This document shows, one piece after another, positions 31,566 through 39,759 of a DNA stretch of 64,000 nt (within the stretch, counting starts at the first letter, position 1; every line of letters starts with the position of its first letter). Under the pieces are notes generated by a model. It saw only the letters and a list, made by a program, of their open reading frames with translations. It had not been told where the DNA came from and searched no databases. This DNA comes from Hyphomicrobiaceae bacterium (GTDB taxonomy: Bacteria; Pseudomonadota; Alphaproteobacteria; Rhizobiales; Xanthobacteraceae), in the NCBI GenBank assembly GCA_947472885.1, contig CANJBX010000005.1:1-64000 (forward strand). The letters run 5' to 3'. The position numbers and the translations under genes are program-made.

Positions 31566-31625
31566 TCTCGTGTCCCGGACGCGTGAAGCGTAGCGCAGCT
31601 ACGCGGAACAAGATCCGGGACCCAG
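31566..31625. repeat. Intergenic repeat, TCTCGTGTCCCGGACGCG...GATCCGGGACCCA type
   Basis: Inverted relative to 31721..31770. Confidence 0.75.
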
Positions 31626-31666
31626 CGCAACAATTGCGAAGCACAAATCGCTTTCACTGAAAACGA

Positions 31667-31696
31667 AACGCGGCCTAGCGGCCGCGTTTTTATTTT
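31667..31696 (+). terminator. Intrinsic terminator of the hsp20-DUF1150 unit
   Basis: Perfect 9-bp stem AACGCGGCC / GGCCGCGTT, loop TAGC, then TTATTTT. Confidence 0.75.
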
Positions 31697-31720
31697 GTGG
31701 TTGAATATGTCCGTGAAGCT

Positions 31721-31770
31721 CTGGGTCCCGGATCATCGCGCGCGATGCGCGCTCGTCCGGGACACGAGAC
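31721..31770. repeat. Intergenic repeat, TGGGTCCCGGATC...GTCCGGGACACGAGA type (inverted copy)
   Basis: Reverse complement begins TCTCGTGTCCCGGACGAGC and ends GATCCGGGACCCA. Confidence 0.75.
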
Positions 31771-31783
31771 CTTTACTGGAGCT

Positions 31784-32257
31784 TCAGCTCGCGTTCTTGA
31801 TTTCCGTCGGCGCCGACATCGCCAGCACCGCGTAGATCGCTTCCGCGTCGCGCGCATCGCGCAGCTTGTTGGCGAAATCGGTGTCGCGCAACATGCGCGC
31901 AATTCGCGCCAGCGCCTTGAGGTGATCGGCGCCCGCCTGTTCCGGCGCCAGCAGCACGAAAATCAGATCCACCGGCTGGCCGTCCAGCGCCTCCAAATCG
32001 ATAGGCCGGTCGAGCCTGGCAAATAGTCCGAAAATCTTTTCGATCTTGGGCAGCTTGCCGTGCGGAATGGCAATGCCGTTACCGATGGCGGTCGAGCCGA
32101 GTTTCTCGCGCTGCATCAGCACGTCAAAAATTTCGCGCTCGGAGCGCCCGGTCGACTCGGAAGCCTTCGCTGCAATTTCCTGCAGCGCCTGCTTCTTGTT
32201 GTTGACCTTGAGCGCCGGAATGACCGCTTGCGGCGCGACGAGATCGGTAATCGGCAT
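31784..32257 (-). CDS. ptsN: PTS IIA-like nitrogen regulatory protein PtsN
   Basis: MPITDLVAPQAVIPALKVNNKKQALQEIAAKA, GNGIAIPHGKLP active-site motif; start at 32257. Confidence 0.93.
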   Translation of the reverse strand: MPITDLVAPQAVIPALKVNNKKQALQEIAAKASESTGRSEREIFDVLMQREKLGSTAIGNGIAIPHGKLPKIEKIFGLFARLDRPIDLEALDGQPVDLIFVLLAPEQAGADHLKALARIARMLRDTDFANKLRDARDAEAIYAVLAMSAPTEIKNAS

Positions 32258-32612
32258 GAAACTTCCGGTAATGGTGAAAGAGCCCGGGCACGCGCTGCGG
32301 CTCAATGGGCGGCGGCACCATAGGGAGCGGCCCATTGGCCGTCAATAGCCGCCAGTGGCCGATTTCCGGCGAATTGCCGCGCGCGGCCGGCGGCTGAAAA
32401 ACAGGCGTAATCAGGCTTAATATGACAGCCTATCTGGCTCCAGGTCACGACTTGAGCCACGACCTGGAAGCAATGGAACTTCCGCTATTGATTGTATACC
32501 AACGCACGCATTGACCGCGGCGGTTAACGCCGCCTTGATAGCCTTCGCATTCGCCGGGCAATGACGCCGACATCTAACTCCGTGGCAGCGAAGCCAAGAT
32601 CGTCCAACACCG

Positions 32613-33197
32613 ATGGACCCCACGCTTAAAATCGTCATCGTCGATGAAAACCCGATCCGGGCGGCCATTCTCGAGGACGGCCTGCAGGAAGCCGGCTTTA
32701 CGCAGGTGGTGCGTATTGCGGAAATGACCAACCTGCTGTCGCGCATCTACGCGCTCGATCCCGAAGTCATCCTTATCGACCTGGAAAATCCGAGCCGCGA
32801 CGTGCTGGAGCAGATGTTCCAGGTCAGCCGCGTGGTGAAGCGGCCGATTGCGATGTTCGTCGATAGCAGCGATTCCGCTTCCATTCAGGCTTCCGTCGAT
32901 GCGGGCGTTTCCGCCTATATCGTCGATGGCCTGAAAAAAGAGCGCATGAAACACATCCTCGATCTGTGCATCTCGCGCTTCAATGCGTTCTCGCGCATCC
33001 AGGGTGAACTCGAAAAAACCAAGACGCAGCTTGAAGAGCGCAAGGTGATCGACCGCGCCAAGGGCATCCTGATGAAGGCCAAGAACTTGACCGAGGAACA
33101 GGCCTACGCCCTCATGCGCAAGACAGCCATGAACGAGAACAAGAAGATCGCCGAGATCGCACAGTCTATTGTGATGGCTTCGGACCTGCTGAAGTGA
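32613..33197 (+). CDS. nasT: ANTAR-domain response regulator (NasT)
   Basis: Receiver-like N-terminus and C-terminal ANTAR segment AKGILMKAKNLTEEQAYALMRKTAMNENKKIAEIAQSIV; overlaps nasS by 4 bp. Confidence 0.9.
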   Translation: MDPTLKIVIVDENPIRAAILEDGLQEAGFTQVVRIAEMTNLLSRIYALDPEVILIDLENPSRDVLEQMFQVSRVVKRPIAMFVDSSDSASIQASVDAGVSAYIVDGLKKERMKHILDLCISRFNAFSRIQGELEKTKTQLEERKVIDRAKGILMKAKNLTEEQAYALMRKTAMNENKKIAEIAQSIVMASDLLK

Positions 33198-34360
33198 GCA
33201 CGGAAATGAACGAGCGTTTGCGCATAGGCTTCATTCCGCTGTGCGACGCAGCGGCGCTGATGATCGCAGTCGACAAAGGCTTCTGCGCGCAGGAGAAGCT
33301 CGACGTCGAATTGATCCGCGAAGTGTCGTGGTCGAACGTGCGCGACAAGCTCAACATCGGCATTTTCGACGCTGCCCATCTCATCGCGCCGATTGCCATC
33401 GCGTCGAGCCTCGGCCTCGGGCACGTCAAGGTGCCGATCATTGCGCCCGTCGCGCTTGGCATCAACGGCAATGCCATCACGGTTTCGCCCGCGCTTTATC
33501 GCGCGCTGGCGGCAGAAGCGGGTGACGGCATCATCGATCCGCTCAAGACCGCGCAGGCGCTGGCGCGGCTGGTGGCGGAGCGCAAGCGCAAGGGCGAAGC
33601 GCCGTTCACCTTCGGCATGACGTTTCCCTACTCGACGCACAATTATCATTTGCGCTTCTGGATGGCCGCGGGCGGCATCGACCCAGACGAAGACGTGCGG
33701 CTGGTGGTGTTGCCGCCGCCCTACATGGTGGATTCGCTCGCCAGCAAGCAGGTCGATGGCTTCTGCGTCGGCGCGCCCTGGAATTCGGTCGCGGTCGATC
33801 AGAACGTCGGCCACATCCTGCATTTCATGTCCGACATTCTGGCCAGCGCCAGCGAGAAGGTATTGGCGCTGCGCCAGACCTGGGCAAATGAAAATCCCGA
33901 TGTCGTGACGCGGCTCATTCGCGCGCATCACCGCGCCGCGCAATTCGCGGACGACCTCGCCAACCGCGACGAAGTCTGCAACATCCTCGCGGCCCCGAAC
34001 CGCATCGGCATCGCCGCCGAAGTGATCCGCCGCACCCTGGACGGCAAGCTGAAAGTCGCACCCGACGGCACGACGCGCGAGAGTACGCGCTATCTGCAAA
34101 TCGGCAGGAATGGCGCTGCCCGCCCGAACCCGGTCCATGCCGCGTGGCTCTACGCCCAGATGGTGCGCTGGCGGCAGGCGCCGCTGTCGGCGGCGTTGCT
34201 CGCGCAGGCCAGGGCCGTGTTCCGGCCGGACCTATATGATGCCGTCACCGGCACGTCCGCCCAGCCCGCCACAGGCGAACCGGCCGACAGCGTCGGGGCT
34301 TTCGCAGGACCCGCCTTCGATGAAGGCGATCTCGCCAAGTACCTCGCCGCCTGGCGGTAA
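33194..34360 (+). CDS. nasS: NrtA/CmpA-family nitrate-sensing protein NasS; GTG start
   Basis: CmpA/NrtA family protein without an obvious signal peptide, translationally coupled to nasT. Confidence 0.85.
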   Translation: MSTEMNERLRIGFIPLCDAAALMIAVDKGFCAQEKLDVELIREVSWSNVRDKLNIGIFDAAHLIAPIAIASSLGLGHVKVPIIAPVALGINGNAITVSPALYRALAAEAGDGIIDPLKTAQALARLVAERKRKGEAPFTFGMTFPYSTHNYHLRFWMAAGGIDPDEDVRLVVLPPPYMVDSLASKQVDGFCVGAPWNSVAVDQNVGHILHFMSDILASASEKVLALRQTWANENPDVVTRLIRAHHRAAQFADDLANRDEVCNILAAPNRIGIAAEVIRRTLDGKLKVAPDGTTRESTRYLQIGRNGAARPNPVHAAWLYAQMVRWRQAPLSAALLAQARAVFRPDLYDAVTGTSAQPATGEPADSVGAFAGPAFDEGDLAKYLAAWR

Positions 34361-34397
34361 ATACTTCTTGCCGCTTAACTTTTGGGCCCCTGCCTAA

Positions 34398-34416
34398 TTT
34401 TGTGCATTGCACAAAA
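34398..34416. promoter_or_regulatory. Perfect inverted repeat TTTTGTGCA-T-TGCACAAAA, possible regulator site
   Basis: 9-bp perfect arms around a single T, ~145 bp upstream of the predicted nrtA transcription start. Confidence 0.4.
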
Positions 34417-34532
34417 ATCGCGCAACCTGCCTCCACCCAGCGCGGCATCCAGTGGCAAACAGGCCTGTGCCCAGTTTCTATACTTGGCACCTAAGCTACT
34501 GATTTTCATTAGAAAAGACCCAAAAAACCGAA

Positions 34533-34550
34533 TTGGCACGGCCTTTGTAT
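34533..34550 (+). promoter_or_regulatory. Sigma54-like promoter TTGGCACG-GCCT-TTGTAT
   Basis: Close match to YTGGCACG-N4-TTGCW, with GT instead of GC at the -12 element. Confidence 0.65.
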
Positions 34551-34561
34551 AGGGAAGGACA

Positions 34562-34600
34562 GCGGACCTCTCAAAAAGGTCTGCGGTCCAACGAAGGACC
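34562..34600 (+). promoter_or_regulatory. ANTAR-type two-hairpin RNA target in the nrtA leader
   Basis: P1 GCGGACCT-CTCAAAA-AGGTCTGC; P2 GGTCC-AACGAA-GGACC, hexaloop with A1 and G4. Confidence 0.7.
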
Positions 34601-34610
34601 ACGACCGCAC

Positions 34611-34665
34611 GCCGCGATTGGGAGGAGCGCGCTGCAGCGCCTCACGACGCGGCTTTTTGTTTTTT
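34611..34665 (+). terminator. Leader intrinsic terminator (predicted target of NasT antitermination)
   Basis: GCCGCG ... CGCGGC with internal GC-rich stem followed by TTTTTGTTTTTT. Confidence 0.8.
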
Positions 34666-34712
34666 GCACCTGACACGACCGCCAAACCCGATCACCGAAA
34701 GGACCCAGGTCA

Positions 34713-36032
34713 ATGACGACCGAGACCAAGACCCCAGCAGCCGGCACCTTCAGCCGCCGCAAATTCCTCAAGGCAGGAGCAAGCACTGCCGCTCTGCTAA
34801 GCGCAGCCAGGTTCAATTTCCCCGGCGGCGCGTTTGCGCAGACCGCAGGCCCGGAGGTCAAGAAGGCAACGCTCGGCTTCATCGCCTTGAGCGATGCCGC
34901 TCGCCTGTTCATCGCAAAGGAAAAGGGCCTGTTCACCAAGTACGGCATGCCGGACGTTGAAGTCGCCAAGCAGGCATCGTGGGGCGCGACGCGCGACAAC
35001 CTCGTACTCGGCGGCGAAGGCAACGGCATCGACGGCGCGCACATCTTGTCGCCGATGCCCTACCTCATCAGCGCCGGCAAGGTGACGCAGAACAATGCGC
35101 CGACGCCGATGTATATCCTCGCGCGCCTTAACCTCGATGCACAGTGCATCTCGGTCGCCAAGGAATACGAAGACCTCAAGATCGGTGTCGATACCGCGCC
35201 GCTGAAGATCGCCTTCGACAAGAAGAAGGCGACGGGCAAGCCGGTCAAGGTCGCGATGACCTTCCCCGGCGGCACCCACGACCTGTGGATTCGCTACTGG
35301 CTCGCTGCCGGCGGCATCGATCCCGACAAGGACGTCGAGACCATCACCGTTCCGCCGCCGCAAATGGTGGCGAACATGAAGGTCGGCACCATGGACGCGT
35401 TCTGCGTCGGCGAACCTTGGCCGGGCCAGCTCGTCCATCAAGGCATCGGCTACACCGCCATCAACACCGGCGAACTGTGGGCCAAGCACCCGGAAAAATC
35501 GCTCGGCATGCGCGCCGACTGGGTCGACAAGAATCCGAAGGCTGCTCAGGCCATCCTGATGGCCGTGATGGATGCCCAGATGTGGGCCGACAAGATGGAA
35601 AACCGCGAAGAAGTTGCGGCGATCTGCGCCAAGCGCCAGTGGATCAACTGCCCGGTGGAAGACGTCACCGACCGCATGAAGGGCAGGTTCGACTACGGCA
35701 TTCCCGGCAAGGTCGTCGAGAACTCGCCGCACATCATGAAGTATTGGCGAAATCACGCGTCCTATCCGTTCCAGAGCCATGACCTGTGGTTCATGACCGA
35801 GGACATTCGCTGGGGCAAATATGACGCCGGCTTCGACAGCAAGGCGCTCATCAAGAAGGTCAATCGCGAAGACCTTTGGCGCGAGTCGGCCAAGACCCTT
35901 GGCGTTGCCGCAGCCGACATTCCGGCTTCGACCTCGCGCGGCAAGGAAACGTTCTTCGACGGCAAGGTATTCGACCCGGAAAATCCGGCCGCCTACCTCA
36001 AGAGCCTCACCATCAAGCGCGTCGAGGTTTGA
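34713..36032 (+). CDS. nrtA: Nitrate ABC transporter substrate-binding protein (NrtA-like, Tat signal)
   Basis: SRRKFLKAGASTAALLSAARFNFPGGAFA Tat-type signal; CmpA/NrtA family core. Confidence 0.88.
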   Translation: MTTETKTPAAGTFSRRKFLKAGASTAALLSAARFNFPGGAFAQTAGPEVKKATLGFIALSDAARLFIAKEKGLFTKYGMPDVEVAKQASWGATRDNLVLGGEGNGIDGAHILSPMPYLISAGKVTQNNAPTPMYILARLNLDAQCISVAKEYEDLKIGVDTAPLKIAFDKKKATGKPVKVAMTFPGGTHDLWIRYWLAAGGIDPDKDVETITVPPPQMVANMKVGTMDAFCVGEPWPGQLVHQGIGYTAINTGELWAKHPEKSLGMRADWVDKNPKAAQAILMAVMDAQMWADKMENREEVAAICAKRQWINCPVEDVTDRMKGRFDYGIPGKVVENSPHIMKYWRNHASYPFQSHDLWFMTEDIRWGKYDAGFDSKALIKKVNREDLWRESAKTLGVAAADIPASTSRGKETFFDGKVFDPENPAAYLKSLTIKRVEV

Positions 36033-36068
36033 TGTGACTCGGCGCATGCACAGCGAAAGATCTTCTTC

Positions 36069-36154
36069 CACCTCTCCCCAGCACAAGGGCGTTCACGCCC
36101 GTCTTCGACGGGCTTTGCGGGGAGAGGTCGCGCCGAAGGCGCAGGTGAGGGGGA
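36069..36154. repeat. Palindromic repeat of the CCTCTCCCC...GGGGAGAGG...GGTGAGGGGGA family with enlarged loop
   Basis: CACCTCTCCCC ... GGGGAGAGGTCGCGCCGAAGGCGCAGGTGAGGGGGA; loop contains a GCCCGTC-TTC-GACGGGC hairpin. Confidence 0.8.
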
Positions 36155-36182
36155 CCATCGCTGGCGTGCGCTGCCAAGAAAT

Positions 36183-36224
36183 TCCCCTCACCCCAACCCT
36201 CTCCCCGCAAGCGGGGAGAGGGAG
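36183..36224. repeat. Second, inverted copy of the same repeat family
   Basis: TCCCCTCACCCCAACCCTCTCCCCGCAAGCGGGGAGAGGGA. Confidence 0.8.
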
Positions 36225-36245
36225 CGCCAACAGTGAGATCGCCTC

Positions 36246-37145
36246 ATGACCATGACCGTGCTGAAAACCGAACCGGCCTCCGTCCTGCCGCCCGCAGCGG
36301 CGGCGAAGGTGCTGCCGTTGCCCAAGCCGGAGCGCGCGTTTTTCAAGACGAGCGTGCTGCCGAAACTCAAGGGCTTCGCCACCAGCGTGGTGCCGCCCGC
36401 CGTCGTCATCTGCCTCCTGCTCGCGGTCTGGGAAATACTCTGTCGCAAGGCAGGCGCGACCTTGCCGCCGCCCTCGCGCGTCAATGCCGATACCAGGGAA
36501 CTCATCTTCGATCCGTTCTTCGACCGCGGCGGCCTCGACAAGGGCCTGTTCTGGCATCTCTCCGCGAGCTTGCAGCGCGTGGCGCTCGGCTATGCCATCG
36601 CCGCCGTTTGCGGCGTCGCGCTTGGCACACTGGTCGGCCAGTCGATGTGGGCGATGCGCGGCCTCGATCCGATCTTCCAGGTGCTGCGCACCGTGCCGCC
36701 GCTGGCGTGGCTGCCGCTCGCGCTTGCCGCTTTCCGTCAGGGCCATCCGTCGGCGATCTTCGTGATCTTCATCACCTCGATCTGGCCGATCATCATCAAT
36801 ACCGCGGTCGGCATCCGCAATATTCCGCAGGACTACCGCAATGTCTCCGCCGTGCTGCGGCTCAATCCGATCGAGTTCTTCTACAAGATCATGGTGCCGT
36901 CGGCCGCGCCCTACATCTTCACCGGCCTGCGTATCGGCATCGGCCTGTCATGGCTCGCCATCGTCGCCGCTGAAATGCTGATCGGCGGCGTCGGCATCGG
37001 CTTCTTCATCTGGGACGCCTGGAACTCCTCGCATATCAGCGAAATCATCCTGGCGCTGATCTACGTCGGCATCATCGGCTTCCTGCTCGACCGCATCGTG
37101 GCCACGCTCGCCAACATCGTCACCCGCGGCACCGCGTACAACTGA
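36246..37145 (+). CDS. nrtB: Nitrate ABC transporter permease
   Basis: Multi-TM BPD permease; VPPLAWLPLALAAFRQGHPSAIFVIFITSIWPIIINTAVGI. Confidence 0.9.
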   Translation: MTMTVLKTEPASVLPPAAAAKVLPLPKPERAFFKTSVLPKLKGFATSVVPPAVVICLLLAVWEILCRKAGATLPPPSRVNADTRELIFDPFFDRGGLDKGLFWHLSASLQRVALGYAIAAVCGVALGTLVGQSMWAMRGLDPIFQVLRTVPPLAWLPLALAAFRQGHPSAIFVIFITSIWPIIINTAVGIRNIPQDYRNVSAVLRLNPIEFFYKIMVPSAAPYIFTGLRIGIGLSWLAIVAAEMLIGGVGIGFFIWDAWNSSHISEIILALIYVGIIGFLLDRIVATLANIVTRGTAYN

Positions 37146-37156
37146 GGGAACACATC

Positions 37157-37951
37157 ATGGCCTATCTTCAGATTGACCACGTCGACAAGACCTTTAGGCG
37201 CGGCGCGGTCGAAACCAGCGTACTCAAGGACATTACCCTGATCATCGAGAAGGGGGAATATGTCTCGATCATCGGCCACTCCGGCTGCGGCAAGTCCACG
37301 CTTCTCAACATCGTGGCCGGCCTGACGCCGGCGACCGTCGGCGGCGTCATTCTGCAGAACCGCGAAGTCAATTCGCCGGGGCCGGATCGCGCCGTCGTGT
37401 TCCAGAACCACTCCCTGCTGCCGTGGCTCACGGTCTACGACAACGTGCGGATCGGCGTCGATAAGGTGTTCGGCCGGACCAAGACCCGCACTGAGCGCAA
37501 CGCCTGGACGATGCACAATCTCGAACTCGTGCAGATGACCCACGCCAGGGACAAGCGCCCCGGCGAAATCTCCGGCGGCATGAAGCAGCGCGTCGGCATC
37601 GCTCGCGCGCTCGCCATGGAGCCCAAGGTGCTCCTCCTCGACGAACCTTTCGGCGCGCTCGATGCGCTGACCCGCGCGCACCTGCAGGACTCGGTGATGG
37701 CGCTGCACCAGAAACTCAACAACACCGTGATGATGATTACCCACGACGTCGATGAGGCCGTGCTGCTGTCGGACCGCATCGTCATGATGACCAACGGCCC
37801 GTCGGCGCAGATCGGCGAAATTCTCGACGTGACACTGCCGCGGCCGCGCAAGCGGCTCGAGGTGGCAACCTCTCCCGCCTACCTCAAGGCGCGCCAGCGC
37901 GTGCTGGAGTTCCTCTACGAACGCCACGCCTACATCGAATCGGCGGCGTAA
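37157..37951 (+). CDS. Nitrate ABC transporter ATP-binding protein
   Basis: GHSGCGKSTLLNIVAGL Walker A, ISGGMKQRVGIARALAMEPKVLLLDEPFGALDALTR. Confidence 0.93.
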   Translation: MAYLQIDHVDKTFRRGAVETSVLKDITLIIEKGEYVSIIGHSGCGKSTLLNIVAGLTPATVGGVILQNREVNSPGPDRAVVFQNHSLLPWLTVYDNVRIGVDKVFGRTKTRTERNAWTMHNLELVQMTHARDKRPGEISGGMKQRVGIARALAMEPKVLLLDEPFGALDALTRAHLQDSVMALHQKLNNTVMMITHDVDEAVLLSDRIVMMTNGPSAQIGEILDVTLPRPRKRLEVATSPAYLKARQRVLEFLYERHAYIESAA

Positions 37952-37986
37952 CGGGTTTTGCCGTCCTTAATGCCGATGGATGCAAT

Positions 37987-39759
37987 ATGTCGAACGATTT
38001 TACTGCGGAGCAGAAACGGTATCTCGAAGGCTTCATGTTAGGCCTTCAGGTCGCGCGTGTCGGCCGCAAGCCGGGCGCAGCAGCCATCAGCGGCGGAAAT
38101 GCAGAGCCGACCGGACCTGAAGCCGCACACCTCAAGGCGCAGCAGGCGACGGTCGCGCGCGGCGGCAAGCTCGTCGATCAGGAGAAGTGGAAGCGCGGTC
38201 TGCCGCATCCGTTCGATGCTTACGGCACGTTGAAAGATCAGGCGGACAAGAACGAACCGCCGAAGCCGATGGATAATTTCCGCTGGCGCTATCACGGCCT
38301 GTTCTATGTAGCGCCGGCACAGGAGTCCTACATGTGCCGGATGCGGATGCCGAACGGCATGCTCAAGCACTGGCAGATGGCGGGTCTTGCCGATGTCGCG
38401 GAGGATTTCGCCGGCGGCTTCTCCCATGTGACGACGCGCGCCAACCTGCAGATCCGTGAAATCCTGCCCAGGAACGCAATCAACGTCCTTGAAGGCATCA
38501 CGGACCTGGGCCTGACAGCCCGCGGCGCAGGCGCCGACAACATCCGCAACGTCACCGGCAGCTCCACCGCCGGCATCGACCCGCTGGAATTGCTCGACAC
38601 GCGGCCTTATGCCCGCGAATGGCACTATCACATTCTCAATGACCGCTCGCTTTACGGGCTGCCGCGCAAATTCAACGTGGCGTTCGACGGCGCGGGAGCG
38701 CTGGCGACGCTGGAAGACACCAACGACATCGGCTTCCAGGCAGTCGATGTGCGCGAAGGCTTCGATGCCGAACCCGGCATCTGGTTTCGCCTGACACTTG
38801 GCGGCATCACCGGCCACAAGGACTTCGCGCGTGACACCGGCGTGATCGTGAAACTCAACGAGGCGACGAAAGTCGCCGACGCCGTCGTGCGCGTGTTCAT
38901 CGACCACGGCAACCGCACCGACCGCAACAAGGCGCGGCTGAAGTATGTCCTCGACGACATGGGATTCGAAAAATTCCTGTCGCTGATGGAGGAGAAGCTC
39001 GGCGCGCCGCTCACCCGCATCCCGGCGGAAGCCATCAACCCGCGCCCGCAGTTCGACCGCCTCGCGCATATTGGCGTGCACCGGCAGAAGCAGGAAGGCC
39101 TCAACTGGGTCGGTGTCGTGCTGCAGACCGGCAAGCTCACCGTCGAGCAGATGCGTGGCATTGCGAAGATCTCAGCTGATCTCGGCGACGGCGATATCCG
39201 CCTCACGGTCTGGCAGAATCTGCTGATCTCCGGCGTCGCCGACGACAAGGTTGAACTCGCGAAAGCCGCGATCTCCGCCATCGGCCTGACGACCGATGCC
39301 ACTACCATCCGCGCTGGCCTTGTTGCCTGCACCGGCAACGCCGGCTGCAAGTTCGCCGCCTCCAACACCAAGCGCCATGCCGAAGACATCGCACAATGGT
39401 GCGAGCAGCGCGTGCAGATCGACACACCGATCAATATTCACCTCACCGGCTGCCACCATTCCTGTGCGCAACACTACATCAGCGACATCGGCCTCATCGG
39501 CGCGCGCGTCGCGGTGTCCGACGAAGGCGACACGGTCGAGGGCTACCACATCTTCGTTGGTGGCGGCTTTGGACCGCAGGCCGGCGTCGGTCAGGAAATC
39601 TTCCATGACGTAAAAGCGCCCGATGTGCCACAGACCGTCGAAAGCCTGCTGCGCGCCTATCTTACCCATCGCGAAGCCGATGAGACATTCCTCGCTTTCA
39701 GCCGCCGCACCACGGTCGATGCATTGAAGGCCATGTGCGCCGGGGAGATCGCGGCATGA
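37987..39759 (+). CDS. nirA: NirA family assimilatory nitrite/sulfite reductase (siroheme-[4Fe-4S])
   Basis: CTGNAGCKFA and TGCHHSCAQHYISDIGL cluster motifs; 590 aa. Confidence 0.9.
   Translation: MSNDFTAEQKRYLEGFMLGLQVARVGRKPGAAAISGGNAEPTGPEAAHLKAQQATVARGGKLVDQEKWKRGLPHPFDAYGTLKDQADKNEPPKPMDNFRWRYHGLFYVAPAQESYMCRMRMPNGMLKHWQMAGLADVAEDFAGGFSHVTTRANLQIREILPRNAINVLEGITDLGLTARGAGADNIRNVTGSSTAGIDPLELLDTRPYAREWHYHILNDRSLYGLPRKFNVAFDGAGALATLEDTNDIGFQAVDVREGFDAEPGIWFRLTLGGITGHKDFARDTGVIVKLNEATKVADAVVRVFIDHGNRTDRNKARLKYVLDDMGFEKFLSLMEEKLGAPLTRIPAEAINPRPQFDRLAHIGVHRQKQEGLNWVGVVLQTGKLTVEQMRGIAKISADLGDGDIRLTVWQNLLISGVADDKVELAKAAISAIGLTTDATTIRAGLVACTGNAGCKFAASNTKRHAEDIAQWCEQRVQIDTPINIHLTGCHHSCAQHYISDIGLIGARVAVSDEGDTVEGYHIFVGGGFGPQAGVGQEIFHDVKAPDVPQTVESLLRAYLTHREADETFLAFSRRTTVDALKAMCAGEIAA

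Noticed and set aside
34398-34416. Classical NtrC site
   Set aside because: Half-site orientation (TGTGCA-T-TGCACA) is opposite to the usual TGCAC-N5-GTGCA, so only a generic palindrome is claimed.
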